DNA of 64,000 bases from CAWKCE01 sp032127035 (GCA_963848085.1 CAWKCE010000003.1:1229254-1293253), one strand, 5' to 3'; positions 7,184 to 16,053 are shown, numbered from the stretch's first letter. Translations and numbers: made by a program. The notes: a model not told the origin generated them from the sequence alone.

Positions 7184-8299
7184 GTGAGCCCATCGTCTGC
7201 CGTTCCCTCGCCCGACCCGACGCCCGCCCCACCCGGCCGCCACCCCTCGTCACCGGTCGGACTGCATCGGGTCATCGAGCCGTCCGGAGTGCTGCCCCAG
7301 GCGGCCTACCGGCTCGACGCGTCGCCCCGGCTGTGGCCGGACGAGGTGCGGGTCCGGGTGGAGCGCCTCAACCTCGACGCCGCATCGTTCCGGCAGCTGT
7401 TCGACAAGCACCACGGAGACGGCGGTCGCATCCGCGCCGAGGTTGCCGAGATCGTGGGCTCGCGGGGCAAGATGCACAACCCGGTCACCGGCTCCGGCGG
7501 CATGCTGGTGGGGGTCGTGGAGGAGGTCGGGGCGCAGTCGCACCTCGGACTGGCCGTCGGTGACCACATCGCGACGCTGGTGTCCCTGACGCTGACCCCG
7601 CTCGCGCTCGACGACATCAGCGGCTGGGATGGACTGAGCGAGCAGGTGCCGTGCGACGGCCACGCCATCTTGTTTGGGCGGTCGATCGCCGCCCACCTGC
7701 CCGACGACCTGCCGCGACCCCTGGCGCTGGCGGTGATGGATGTCTGCGGCGCCCCCGCGCTCACCGCGCGCGTCGTCAGGCAGTACGTCGACCGAGGGCA
7801 CCCGCCGACTGTGGCGGTGCTCGGCGGCGCCGGGAAGTCTGGGTCGCTCGCGCTGGCGGCCTCCCGCCGGGCCGGCGCCCGGCAGACGGTGGGCGTCGTA
7901 CCGACCGAAGCCGAGGCCGACCGGCTGCGTGCCGAGAACCTGTGCGACACCGTCACGCTGGCCGATGCCCGAGACCCGGTCCAGCTGTCCGACGCGATCA
8001 TCGAAGCCCTGGGCGCGGCCGCGGACATCACCGTCGTCTGCGTGGACGTGCCGGGCTGCGAGCACGGGGCAATTCTGGGCACCGCGGACGGCGGCACGGT
8101 CATCTTCTTTTCGATGGCCACCTCGTTCCCGACAGCCGCCCTGGGCGCCGAAGGCCTCGCGGCCGACGTCACCATGCTGGTCGGCAACGGCTACGCCCCC
8201 GGCCACGCCGACTTCGCACTGGACGTGCTGCGCCAGGAGCCAGGCGTGCGGCGGCTGTTCGAGTCGCGGCTGGACGACTCTCCGTCCAAGCGGTCGTGA
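7184..8299 (+). CDS. kdd: L-erythro-3,5-diaminohexanoate dehydrogenase
   Basis: A 371-residue NAD-dependent dehydrogenase of the Kdd family, which oxidatively deaminates 3,5-diaminohexanoate to 3-keto-5-aminohexanoate in lysine fermentation. Family signatures seen are GLHRVIEPSGVLPQAA near the N terminus, the strongly conserved KMHNPVTGSGGM, a Rossmann loop VLGGAGKSGSLAL, and the near C-terminal VGNGYAPGHADFALD. GTG at 7184 has GAGG eight bases upstream; the first 25 residues are Pro-rich and may be a loose extension. Its stop overlaps the next gene's GTG by four bases, the start of a five-gene overlapping operon. Confidence 0.88.
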   Translation: MSPSSAVPSPDPTPAPPGRHPSSPVGLHRVIEPSGVLPQAAYRLDASPRLWPDEVRVRVERLNLDAASFRQLFDKHHGDGGRIRAEVAEIVGSRGKMHNPVTGSGGMLVGVVEEVGAQSHLGLAVGDHIATLVSLTLTPLALDDISGWDGLSEQVPCDGHAILFGRSIAAHLPDDLPRPLALAVMDVCGAPALTARVVRQYVDRGHPPTVAVLGGAGKSGSLALAASRRAGARQTVGVVPTEAEADRLRAENLCDTVTLADARDPVQLSDAIIEALGAAADITVVCVDVPGCEHGAILGTADGGTVIFFSMATSFPTAALGAEGLAADVTMLVGNGYAPGHADFALDVLRQEPGVRRLFESRLDDSPSKRS

Positions 8300-9921
8300 C
8301 CACCACCCTCCTGCTCGGGGGCCGCGTGTACTCCCCGGTCGACCCGTTTGCGACGGCACTGCTCGTCGAAGACGACACAGTCGCCTGGGTCGGGCAGGAC
8401 GGCGCCGCCTCTGCCCATCGGGACGTCGCCGACGTGGTCGTGCAGCTGGACGGAGCGTTCGTCACTCCCGCCTTCGTCGACGCCCATGTCCACCTGACGT
8501 CCACCGGGCTGTCCCTGACGGGCCTGGACCTGACCGGGTCGCGGTCGCTTCGGGAGGCACTCGACTCGTTGGAGCGGTACGCCCGGTCGCGGCGGGGAGC
8601 ACCGGTCCTCGGCCACGGCTGGGACGAGACGAACTGGCCCGAGCACCGCCCGCCGACTCGTCTGGAGCTCGACCGCGCGGCGTACGGGGGATCGGTGTAC
8701 CTCTCCCGGATCGATGTGCACTCCTGCGTGGTGTCGTCGGCGCTGCTCGCAGCGGCGCCGGCGGCGGCCGAAGCTCCCGGATACGACGCCGATGGCTGGC
8801 TCCGGCAGGACGCGCACCACATCGTGCGTGGGATCGCCCACGCGGCCCTGACCGGCGCCCAGCTCGACGCGGCGCGCCGGGCCGCGCTCGGCCACGCGGC
8901 GTCGCTCGGAATCGCCAGCGTTCACGAGAACGGTGGCCCGGACATCAACGGGCCGGAGGACTTCCGGGCCGCCCTGGAGCTCGGGGCCAGTGGGACGGGG
9001 CCGGAGGTGGTGGGGCTGTGGGGCGAGCTGGGCGGCGTGGAGCGGGCACGCGACCTGGGCGCCGCGGGCGCCGCTGGGGACCTGTTCGCCGACGGCGCGA
9101 TCGGCTCCCGGACGGCCTACCTGCGCACCGTCTACGCCGACTCCGACACCAGGGGTGCCGGCTACCTCGACGCGCAGCAGATCCAGGACCACGTGGTCGC
9201 CTGCACCCGGGCCGGCCTCCAGGCCGGGTTCCACGTCATCGGCGACGCCGCCACTGACGAGGTGGTTGGGGGCTTCATGGCCGCCGCCAGAACCCTCGGC
9301 GCCAGCGCCATCCGCAGCGCGCGGCACCGGCTCGAACACCTGGAGATGCCGGACGCCGATGCGATCACCCGGCTGGGCGCGCTCGGTGTGGTCGCCAGCG
9401 TCCAGCCGCAGTTCGACGCACTGTGGGGCGGGTCGGCGGCGATGTACGCCGAGCGGCTCGGTGTGAGCCGAGCAGTCACGCTGAACCCCTGGGCGACAAT
9501 GGTCGACGCCGGCCTCGTCCTGGCGCTGGGTAGCGACGCTCCCGTCACTGCGATGGGACCCTGGCAGACCGTTCGGGCCGCCACCGCCCACCACGTCCCC
9601 GAGCAGCGGCTGTCGGCCCGCTCCGCGTTCACCGCGCACACCCGGGGCGGGCGCCGAGCCGCCCGCCAGGACGACCAAGGAACGTTGGCACCGGGAGCCC
9701 CGGCCAGCTATGCCGTCTGGGAGACCGGCGACCTGGTGGTGCAGACCCCAGACACCCGCGTCGCGACGTGGTCCACCGACCCCCGCTCCGGCGTTCCCGG
9801 GTTGCCCGACCTCTCGCCCGGGCAACCGCTTCCAGCCTGCCTACGCACCGTGGTGCGCGGGCGGACGGTGCACAGCCTGGCAGGATCACTGGACCACACC
9901 GTCGAAGGAGGTACTCGGTGA
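8296..9921 (+). CDS. Amidohydrolase of the YtcJ/amidohydrolase-3 family
   Basis: A 541-residue metal-dependent amidohydrolase. It has the N-terminal beta-sandwich start, the HxH metal motif in VDAHVHLTSTG, GHGWDETNWPE, the FADGAIGSRTAYL segment, FHVIGDAAT (third His), the RHRLEH motif, and the late Asp in LALGSDAPV. These are typical of cytoplasmic or exported enzymes cutting C-N bonds in amides or ureas. It is overlapped by four bases at both ends, between kdd and kamD, so it must be co-expressed with the lysine pathway, although no known step of lysine fermentation uses an amidohydrolase. It may release lysine or an intermediate from an acyl or lactam form; this is speculation. Confidence 0.85.
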   Translation: MTTTLLLGGRVYSPVDPFATALLVEDDTVAWVGQDGAASAHRDVADVVVQLDGAFVTPAFVDAHVHLTSTGLSLTGLDLTGSRSLREALDSLERYARSRRGAPVLGHGWDETNWPEHRPPTRLELDRAAYGGSVYLSRIDVHSCVVSSALLAAAPAAAEAPGYDADGWLRQDAHHIVRGIAHAALTGAQLDAARRAALGHAASLGIASVHENGGPDINGPEDFRAALELGASGTGPEVVGLWGELGGVERARDLGAAGAAGDLFADGAIGSRTAYLRTVYADSDTRGAGYLDAQQIQDHVVACTRAGLQAGFHVIGDAATDEVVGGFMAAARTLGASAIRSARHRLEHLEMPDADAITRLGALGVVASVQPQFDALWGGSAAMYAERLGVSRAVTLNPWATMVDAGLVLALGSDAPVTAMGPWQTVRAATAHHVPEQRLSARSAFTAHTRGGRRAARQDDQGTLAPGAPASYAVWETGDLVVQTPDTRVATWSTDPRSGVPGLPDLSPGQPLPACLRTVVRGRTVHSLAGSLDHTVEGGTR

Positions 9922-11528
9922 GTCGACGCCCCCCGTCGAAGCTTCACCTCGACCCGGTCGTGGTGCGCAAGGCCCGCAGCCTGGCCCGCAAGGCCGGGCG
10001 ACCGATCGTGCGGCTGGCCACGACGCACACCACGGTCTCCGTCGAGCGCTCGGTCCTGCGGCTCGCCGGGCTGCCCGGTGCCGACCCGGACGGCGAGCCG
10101 TGGGTCAACCATCTCGTCGACGCGGTGCGCGATCAGGTGGGCCTGGAGCACGGCGTCGCCGCCCCGGTGTGGGACGCACTGCTGTCCGGTGACCACGCCG
10201 ACCTCACCGCGCTCGCCCAGAAGGCCGCGTCCGGCAGCGCCGACTTCCGTCTGCCGACCGGCCGGGACGCCGACCGCGCACGCCGGGCGGCTCGCAAGGC
10301 GGTGGGCCGGGGCATCGCCCAGATCGATCGACGGCGAAAAGAGCGGGAGAAGCTGATCGGCCGCCTGGGCGACCCGCCGAAGCCGTGGATCTACCTGATC
10401 GTGGCCACCGGCGACATCTACGAGGACATCCCGCAGGCGCAGGCGGCGGCCCGAGAGGGCGCCGACGTGGTTGCGGTCATCCGCTCCACCGGGCAGTCCT
10501 TGATCGACTTCGTCCCCGAGGGCGCGACTCGCGAGGGCTTCGCCGGGACCTACGCCACGCAGGAGAACTTCCGCCTCATGCGCGCCGCTCTCGACGAGGT
10601 GTCGCTGGAGCTCGGCCGCTACGTCCGACTGACCAACTACGCCTCCGGGCTGTGCATGCCGGAGATCGCCACCCTGGCCGGCCTGGAGCGGCTGGACATG
10701 ATGCTCAACGACTCGATGTACGGAATCCTGTTCCGCGACATCAACCCGATCCGGACGTTCGTGGACCAGCGGTTCAGCCGGCAGATCCACGGCCGCGCTG
10801 GGATCATCATCAACACCGGCGAAGACAACTACCTGACCACTGCGGATGCGGTCGAGGCAGCGCACACCGTCACGGTGAGCCAGCTGATGAACGAGTTCTT
10901 CGCCAAGGAGGCAGGCCTGCCGGACTCGCAGATTGGCCTGGGCCATGCTTTCGAGATCAACCCCGAGGTCCCCGACAGCTTCCGGCTCGAGCTCGCCCAC
11001 GCCCTGCTCGCCCGAGAGCTGTTCCCCGACGCGCCGTTGAAGTGGATGCCGCCCACCAAACACATGACCGGCGACGTCTTCCGCGGCTACCTGCTCAACG
11101 GCTTCTTCAACCTGGTCGGGGGCCTGACCCAACAGAGCATCTTGCTGGTCGGCATGCTCACCGAAGCCGTGCACACCCCGTGGTTGTCCGACCGGGACCT
11201 CGCCCTGCAGAACGTGCGGTACGTCTTCAACGCAGCCGGTGACATGGCCGAGGACTTCCACCCCGCCCCAGACGGCATAGTCGTCCAACGTGCCCACCAG
11301 GTCCTCGGCGAGGCGGTGGACCTGCTCGAACGAATTGTCGACGACGGCATGCTCAACGCGATCGGCGACGGGACGTTTGGCCTGATGAAGCGTCCGGCCG
11401 ACGCCGGCCGCGGCCTTGATGGCGTGGTCTCCCACGGTGGGAGCTACTACAACCCGGCCTCGGAGATCCTCGCCGAGGGGCTCGCGGCCGGAGATGCCAG
11501 CGCCCCGGCCAGTAGCGGCGCCCGATGA
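9918..11528 (+). CDS. kamD: Lysine 5,6-aminomutase alpha subunit
   Basis: A 536-residue alpha subunit of adenosylcobalamin- and PLP-dependent lysine (beta-lysine) 5,6-aminomutase, which moves the terminal amino group to give 3,5-diaminohexanoate. The TIM-barrel signature blocks are clear: PPKPWIYLIVATGDIYEDIPQ (read in two parts), TGQSLIDFVPEGAT, GTYATQENFRLMR, LTNYASGLCMPEIA, MLNDSMYGILFRDIN, GEDNYLTTADA and LGHAFEINP. The length is close to the characterised clostridial alpha subunit, with a somewhat basic N terminus. GTG at 9918 has a strong AAGGAGG at 9905-9911 and overlaps the amidohydrolase stop. KamE follows with an ATGA overlap, forming the holoenzyme pair. Confidence 0.92.
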   Translation: MSRRPPSKLHLDPVVVRKARSLARKAGRPIVRLATTHTTVSVERSVLRLAGLPGADPDGEPWVNHLVDAVRDQVGLEHGVAAPVWDALLSGDHADLTALAQKAASGSADFRLPTGRDADRARRAARKAVGRGIAQIDRRRKEREKLIGRLGDPPKPWIYLIVATGDIYEDIPQAQAAAREGADVVAVIRSTGQSLIDFVPEGATREGFAGTYATQENFRLMRAALDEVSLELGRYVRLTNYASGLCMPEIATLAGLERLDMMLNDSMYGILFRDINPIRTFVDQRFSRQIHGRAGIIINTGEDNYLTTADAVEAAHTVTVSQLMNEFFAKEAGLPDSQIGLGHAFEINPEVPDSFRLELAHALLARELFPDAPLKWMPPTKHMTGDVFRGYLLNGFFNLVGGLTQQSILLVGMLTEAVHTPWLSDRDLALQNVRYVFNAAGDMAEDFHPAPDGIVVQRAHQVLGEAVDLLERIVDDGMLNAIGDGTFGLMKRPADAGRGLDGVVSHGGSYYNPASEILAEGLAAGDASAPASSGAR

Positions 11529-12316
11529 GCGCCAAGAAACCGCACGTCGTCCGGCCCTACGGCGATGCCACCGGAGACGGCATGGTCCAGGTGTCGTTCA
11601 CACTCCCGGTTCCGCAGGACAAGCGGGCAGAGGGCGCGGCGCTGCAGCTGGCCCAGAAGATGGGGATGGACCCGGCGCTCGTCGTGCACGCCAAGGCGAT
11701 GGGGCCGGACTTCACCTTCTTCGTCGTCTACGGCCGGGTGAGCCACCTCGTCGATCTCGACGCGGTCACCGTCGTCGAGCGGGAGTTCACCCTGCTCTCG
11801 CCGAAAGAGGTCACCGCCCAGATCAAGTCGAGGCTGCACCGTCCGCTGGTGGTCGTTGGTGCCTGCATCGGCACCGACGCCCACACCGTGGGCATCGACG
11901 CGATCCTCAACATCAAGGGCTGGGCGGGGGAGAAGGGGCTGGAGGCCTACGGGGAGATGACCGTGCACAACCTCGGCGCGCAGGTTGCGGTTCCCGACCT
12001 GGTCGCGCGAGCGCGCGAGCTCGGGGCCGACGCGGTTCTGGTCTCCCAGGTGGTCACCCAGCGGGACGCCCACGTGCAGAACGTGACCGAGATGTCGGCA
12101 GCGTTCCGCGAGGCTTATCCCGCGGACACACGACCTGTCCTGATCGTGGGCGGACCCCGCTTTGACGAGACGTGGACCGACCGGCTCGGTGTGGACCGCA
12201 TCTTCGTGAAGGGGACAACGCCAGCGGAGGTGGCGAGCTACCTGGTCCACCGGCTCTGTCCCGATCCGTCGCCCCCCCAGCCGGCCCGCCGCACCCGAAA
12301 GAAGGCGACCACGTGA
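11525..12316 (+). CDS. kamE: Lysine 5,6-aminomutase beta subunit (B12- and PLP-binding)
   Basis: A 263-residue beta subunit carrying the cobalamin and PLP sites. The base-off/His-on B12 motif DAHTVG gives axial ligand His120, and Lys131 (NIKGWAG) lies eleven residues on, exactly the spacing of the His133 and PLP-anchoring Lys144 pair of the characterised enzyme. The N-terminal 100 residues form the dimerisation domain (VQVSFTLPVPQDKRAEGAAL), and the C-terminal Rossmann part has VSQVVTQRDAHVQN and VGGPRF. The ATG overlaps the kamD stop (ATGA). Both cofactor residues are intact, so an active enzyme is expected if B12 is made or imported. Confidence 0.93.
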   Translation: MSAKKPHVVRPYGDATGDGMVQVSFTLPVPQDKRAEGAALQLAQKMGMDPALVVHAKAMGPDFTFFVVYGRVSHLVDLDAVTVVEREFTLLSPKEVTAQIKSRLHRPLVVVGACIGTDAHTVGIDAILNIKGWAGEKGLEAYGEMTVHNLGAQVAVPDLVARARELGADAVLVSQVVTQRDAHVQNVTEMSAAFREAYPADTRPVLIVGGPRFDETWTDRLGVDRIFVKGTTPAEVASYLVHRLCPDPSPPQPARRTRKKATT

Positions 12317-12708
12317 CCGAGGACCCTCGAACTGGCATGACGGTGACTCACCGGCGCTACGTGCCGTACAGCCACGCCCACTACGCGGGCAACCTCGTCG
12401 ACGGCGCCTACTCGCTCGCCGCCTTCGGCGATGTCGCCACCGAGCTGATGATCCGCACCGACGGCGACGAGGGCCTGTTCGCGTCCTACTCCGACGTCCA
12501 GTTCCTGGCGCCGGTGCGAGCCGGGGACGTCCTGGAGATCAGCGGGACGATCACCCGTGTGGGAAGCCGCAGTCGCGCGGTCTCCTTCGAGGCGCGCGTG
12601 GTGTGCCGCGGACGACCCGACCGCGGCGAGTCGGCCGCCGAGGTGCTTGCGGCGCCCATCGTTGCCTGCACCGCGGTCGGGACGATCGTCGTACCCGCGA
12701 GGGTGTGA
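12313..12708 (+). CDS. kal: 3-aminobutyryl-CoA ammonia lyase
   Basis: A 131-residue hotdog-fold enzyme of the Kal family, which removes ammonia from L-3-aminobutyryl-CoA to give crotonyl-CoA in lysine fermentation. The family-specific N-terminal block HRRYVPYSHAHYAGNLVDGAY is nearly invariant, followed by FGDVATELMIRTDGDEGLFASY and VQFLAPVRAGDVLEI. The GTG start overlaps the kamE stop, completing the run kdd, amidohydrolase, kamD, kamE, kal. The 3-keto-5-aminohexanoate cleavage enzyme (Kce), which acts between Kdd and Kal, is not in this window. Confidence 0.9.
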   Translation: MTEDPRTGMTVTHRRYVPYSHAHYAGNLVDGAYSLAAFGDVATELMIRTDGDEGLFASYSDVQFLAPVRAGDVLEISGTITRVGSRSRAVSFEARVVCRGRPDRGESAAEVLAAPIVACTAVGTIVVPARV

Positions 12709-12729
12709 CCGGCGCTGCGGTCCGAGCGG

Positions 12730-14214
12730 TTGGTCCGCACCGCTGTCGCCGCGACCGGTGGCGGCGGTTTGGTGCTTGCGTTCCCCCCGTTCGGGGTGTG
12801 GCCGCTCGCGGTCCCGGCGGTCGCCGCGCTCACGTGGTGCTGCCGCGAGCAACGGGTCCGGACCGGCCTGGGCCTTGGGGCGCTGTTCGGGGCGGTGTTC
12901 TTCCTCGGCCTCATGCCCTGGATGCGGGTGATCGGCCCGGACGCCTGGGTGGGGCTGTCCGCCTTGTGCGCGGTGTTCGTCGCCGCTCTCGGAGCCGGTC
13001 TCGCGGTCGTCTCGCGGCTCCCGGCATGGCCACTGACCTCGGCCGCGCTCTGGGTGGCTGAGGAGGCGCTCCGCGACCGGATCCCGTTCGGTGGCTACCC
13101 CTGGGGCCGGCTCGCCTTCGGTCAGGTCGGTACCGGCTTCACCGGCTGGGCCGCAGTCGGCGGGGCACCACTTGTCACCTTCGCGGTCGCCCTCAGTGGG
13201 AGCCTGCTCTGTTACGCCTTCGTGCAGCGTCGGCGCGTCCTGGTCGCGTCGGTAGCCCTGGCGGCATCAGCGGCCGTGCCCGCGCTGGGCTGGCTCGTGC
13301 CAGTGGGCGGCACCGGGCCGACGGTCACCGTCGCGCTGGTGCAGGGAAACGTTCCCCGGACCGGTCTGGACGCGTTCGGCCAGCGAGCGGCGGTCCTCGA
13401 CGCCCACGTCGAGGCGACCCGTCGGCTGGCCGACGACGTGGCGGCCGGACGGGTGCCGCAGCCAGACTTCGTGATCTGGCCGGAGAACGCCTCCGACATC
13501 GACCCCGCGCGTGACCCGGCCACGTACACCGCGATTGACGACGTGGTGAAGGACATCGGGGTCCCGGTCCTGGTTGGAATGGTCGTCGCGACCCCCGACG
13601 ACACGCAGCTGCGCAACCAGGGCGTCGTATGGGACCCGGTCACCGGGCCGGGGGAGACCTACGTGAAGCGCCACCCGGTGCCGTTCGGTGAGTACGTCCC
13701 CTTCCGCTCCACCCTGGAGCGCTTCATCTCCCGCCTCGACCGGGTGCCGCGTGACTTCGTGGCCGGGGAGGAGCCCGGAGTCCTCGACCTCGCGGGCACG
13801 CCGGTGGCCGACGTCATCTGCTTCGAGGTCGCGTACGACGAAATCGTGCGTGACGCGGTACGAGAGGGCGGACAGCTGATCTCGGTCCAGACCAACAACG
13901 CGACTTACGGTCGCACGGGGCAGGTCGAGCAGCAGCTGGCGATCTCGCGGCTGCGCGCAGTGGAGCACGCTCGATCGGTGCTGGTAGCCGCCACCAGCGG
14001 GATCAGCGCGGTGATCGCGCCCGACGGCTCGGTGACCGACCGGGCGCCGGAGTTCGTGCAGGAGGTCCTGGTCGCGGAGGTCCCGGTCCGGACTGAGCTG
14101 ACGCTTGCGACGCGGGTGGGGGCTTGGCCGGAGCTGGCCCTGACTATCGTCGGGCTCAGTGCGGTTGTCGTCGGACTGCGCCGAAGGACGCCCACCAGCG
14201 AGGAGCGATCGTGA
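12730..14214 (+). CDS. lnt: Apolipoprotein N-acyltransferase
   Basis: A 494-residue membrane enzyme that adds the third acyl chain to the N-terminal cysteine of lipoproteins. About six hydrophobic segments (residues 5-200) precede an extracytoplasmic nitrilase-type domain. The E-K-C triad is visible: Glu in WPENASDIDP, Lys in ETYVKRHPVPFGEYVPF and Cys in DVICFEVAYDE. A nearby TSGISAVIAPDGSV block is also typical. The start used is TTG at 12730, because an in-frame stop lies just upstream at 12706 and no ATG or GTG is available there. It overlaps the mannosyltransferase gene by four bases; in mycobacteria the two are fused as Ppm1. Confidence 0.9.
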   Translation: MVRTAVAATGGGGLVLAFPPFGVWPLAVPAVAALTWCCREQRVRTGLGLGALFGAVFFLGLMPWMRVIGPDAWVGLSALCAVFVAALGAGLAVVSRLPAWPLTSAALWVAEEALRDRIPFGGYPWGRLAFGQVGTGFTGWAAVGGAPLVTFAVALSGSLLCYAFVQRRRVLVASVALAASAAVPALGWLVPVGGTGPTVTVALVQGNVPRTGLDAFGQRAAVLDAHVEATRRLADDVAAGRVPQPDFVIWPENASDIDPARDPATYTAIDDVVKDIGVPVLVGMVVATPDDTQLRNQGVVWDPVTGPGETYVKRHPVPFGEYVPFRSTLERFISRLDRVPRDFVAGEEPGVLDLAGTPVADVICFEVAYDEIVRDAVREGGQLISVQTNNATYGRTGQVEQQLAISRLRAVEHARSVLVAATSGISAVIAPDGSVTDRAPEFVQEVLVAEVPVRTELTLATRVGAWPELALTIVGLSAVVVGLRRRTPTSEERS

Positions 14215-14954
14215 CCGACACCTCGACCGGGAGCGTGCTGGTCATCATCCCCACCTACAACGAGCGCGACACGCTGCCGGTAGTGGTTGCACGAACGCGC
14301 GCTGCAGTTCCCGAGGCCGACATTCTTGTCGCCGACGACAACAGCCCCGACGGAACCGGCGGCATCGCCGACGAGCTGGCCGCCGACGACAAGCACATCC
14401 ACGTCCTGCACCGCGAGGGCAAGCAGGGACTCGGGGCCGCCTACCTGGCCGGGTTCCGATGGGGGAGCGCGCACGGGTACGACACCCTCGTCGAGATGGA
14501 CGCGGACGGGTCCCACCCGCCGGAGCAGCTGCCAGACCTGCTCCGGGCACTCACTGATGCAGACGTCGTCATCGGCTCACGCTGGGTCCCAGGCGGTCAG
14601 GTGGTCAACTGGCCGCGCTCGCGCGAGCTGCTGTCTCGGGGCGGGAACACCTATGCCCGCGTCATTCTCGGCGTCCCGGTACACGACGCCACGGCCGGTT
14701 TTCGCGCCTACCGGCGCAGCGCCCTGACGGCGCTGAGCTTGGCCGAGGTCCAGTCTCAGGGCTACTGCTTCCAGGTCGACCTGACCAGACGTGCGGCGGC
14801 CGCCGGACTTCGTATCGTCGAGGTGCCGATCACGTTCGTCGAACGCGAGGTGGGCGACAGCAAGATGAGTCGCGCCATCGTGGCCGAGGCGCTCTGGCGG
14901 GTCACTGCCTGGGGTGTGCGCGACCGAACCCGACGACTGGTGGGTCGGCGCTGA
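14211..14954 (+). CDS. ppm1: Polyprenol monophosphomannose synthase
   Basis: A 247-residue family 2 glycosyltransferase that makes polyprenyl-phosphate-mannose, the lipid mannose donor for O-mannosylation and lipoglycans at the membrane. The GT-A motifs are IIPTYNERDTLP, the acidic VADDNSPDGT, the metal-binding VEMDADGSHPPEQLP and GSRWVPGGQVVNW. No membrane segment is seen, so Lnt encoded next to it may supply the anchor, as the fused D1 domain does in Mycobacterium tuberculosis Ppm1. The GTG overlaps the lnt stop. The GVRDRTRRLVGRR basic tail is typical of actinobacterial members. Confidence 0.9.
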   Translation: MTDTSTGSVLVIIPTYNERDTLPVVVARTRAAVPEADILVADDNSPDGTGGIADELAADDKHIHVLHREGKQGLGAAYLAGFRWGSAHGYDTLVEMDADGSHPPEQLPDLLRALTDADVVIGSRWVPGGQVVNWPRSRELLSRGGNTYARVILGVPVHDATAGFRAYRRSALTALSLAEVQSQGYCFQVDLTRRAAAAGLRIVEVPITFVEREVGDSKMSRAIVAEALWRVTAWGVRDRTRRLVGRR

Positions 14955-14955
14955 G

Positions 14956-15465
14956 ATGGGACGCGTCTTCTTCCTCCTCTTCCTGGCATGGCCGATCGCC
15001 GAGCTCTACGTGGCGGTGCTCGTGGCCCAGCAGGTCGGCGCCACGCTGATGATGGTGCTGCTGCTCGGCCTTTCCGCGCTTGGCGTCCTGGTCCTGCGCT
15101 CCAACGGTCGTGCGTGGCGCACCGTGGCCGCCGACGCAGTACCCGCATCGGGAAGTGCACTGCCGCCATCGGGCACCGGGGCTGCGGCCGCCGATGCCGG
15201 GTTCCGGCTCATCGCAGGGCTCCTGCTGCTGGTTCCTGGATTCATCAGCGCTGCCTTCGGGTTGGTCCTGCTGTTCCCTCCGGTCCGCTCGTTGGCGATC
15301 GCCGCCACCGGGAACTGGGTGGTGCGTCGCTTCCCCACGCTTCGGGCGACGATGACCCAGATCCGCATCGTGGGAGCTGGCGGGGACGTCGTGCCCGGGC
15401 AGGTCGTGGACCCCGACGGCGAGGGACCGCCGAAGGGCGGCGGGACGCCCCCTGAGCTGCACTAG
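14956..15465 (+). CDS. fxsA: FxsA-family membrane protein
   Basis: A 169-residue cytoplasmic-membrane protein of the FxsA family, named for suppression of phage T7 exclusion in Escherichia coli; its wider role is unknown. It starts with a hydrophobic segment (VFFLLFLAWPIAELYVAVLV), has a second at residues 30-50, the family GFRLIAGLLLLVPGF segment and a fourth near LVLLFPPVRSL. The tail is Gly/Pro-rich and soluble. The ATG lies one base after the ppm1 stop, so it belongs to the lnt-ppm1 operon. A hairpin covers its stop codon. Confidence 0.85.
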   Translation: MGRVFFLLFLAWPIAELYVAVLVAQQVGATLMMVLLLGLSALGVLVLRSNGRAWRTVAADAVPASGSALPPSGTGAAAADAGFRLIAGLLLLVPGFISAAFGLVLLFPPVRSLAIAATGNWVVRRFPTLRATMTQIRIVGAGGDVVPGQVVDPDGEGPPKGGGTPPELH

Positions 15466-15493
15466 CGCCCGGCGCGCGACCAGCCGGCGCTAG
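15462..15493. terminator. Bidirectional terminator hairpin
   Basis: CTAGCGCC(C)GGC at 15462-15473 pairs with GCCGGCGCTAG at 15483-15493, an 11-bp GC-rich stem with one bulged C and a 9-base loop. It spans the stop codons of fxsA and of the convergent DUF6326 gene. There is no T tract, as is common for actinobacterial terminators. Confidence 0.55.
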
Positions 15494-15936
15494 GACGAGG
15501 AGTGGTCGACCTGCGGGGGTGGCCACGTCCAGGCGGTACGGGCGATCACGACGAGGATCACGATCTCGATGCCACTTCCGATCAGGTAGTAGGCCCACTC
15601 GTCGCCGATGGCCGACGCCACGATCGTCAGCGCGTAGACGGCGCTGACCACGATGTTGATGGTCCGGTTGAGACGTGGCCGCAGGAGGAGTGACAGGACA
15701 ACCATGAGGATGGGGACAGCCACGTATCCCAGGGTCACCATGAGGAACGCCTGGTCCACGCTGAAGTCGGTGGTCGCGACCTTGCCGTCGAGAGCGGCCT
15801 CCAACACGTCGGCCCGGTAGAACCCGAAGATGTCCACGTAGGCGAAGACGAACAGCATCGTGATCCACAGCGCGCTGAGTACGAGCTTCACCTCGACCGG
15901 GGTGTCTCGGTACTGCCGCGCCGGTTCCGCCGCCAC
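15490..15936 (-). CDS. DUF6326-like four-helix membrane protein
   Basis: A 148-residue integral membrane protein of unknown function. The block YRDTPVEVKLVLSALWITM, followed by FAYVDIFGFYRADVLEAALDG and later INIVVSAVYALTIVAS, resembles proteins annotated as DUF6326. Four hydrophobic stretches are visible. GTG at 15936 was chosen because GGAG lies seven bases upstream and the first helix follows shortly; a longer in-frame reading would cover the divergent hydrolase promoter with Arg-rich sequence. No functional residue can be assigned. Confidence 0.7.
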   Translation of the reverse strand: MAAEPARQYRDTPVEVKLVLSALWITMLFVFAYVDIFGFYRADVLEAALDGKVATTDFSVDQAFLMVTLGYVAVPILMVVLSLLLRPRLNRTINIVVSAVYALTIVASAIGDEWAYYLIGSGIEIVILVVIARTAWTWPPPQVDHSSS

Positions 15937-16053
15937 AGGCCTGCTCCGTTCTCCGAGGACGCGACCAGTGTGATCGCGCCTGTCACCTCGCGCAACGACG
16001 CTGGGGGCCCTCGGTGGTTGAGGCAGAAGTCGGTCGCGAACAGCGCACGGACC

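Noticed and set aside
9708..11435. 575-codon frame opposite kamD
   Set aside because: Antisense of kamD, whose cofactor-enzyme motifs are certain.
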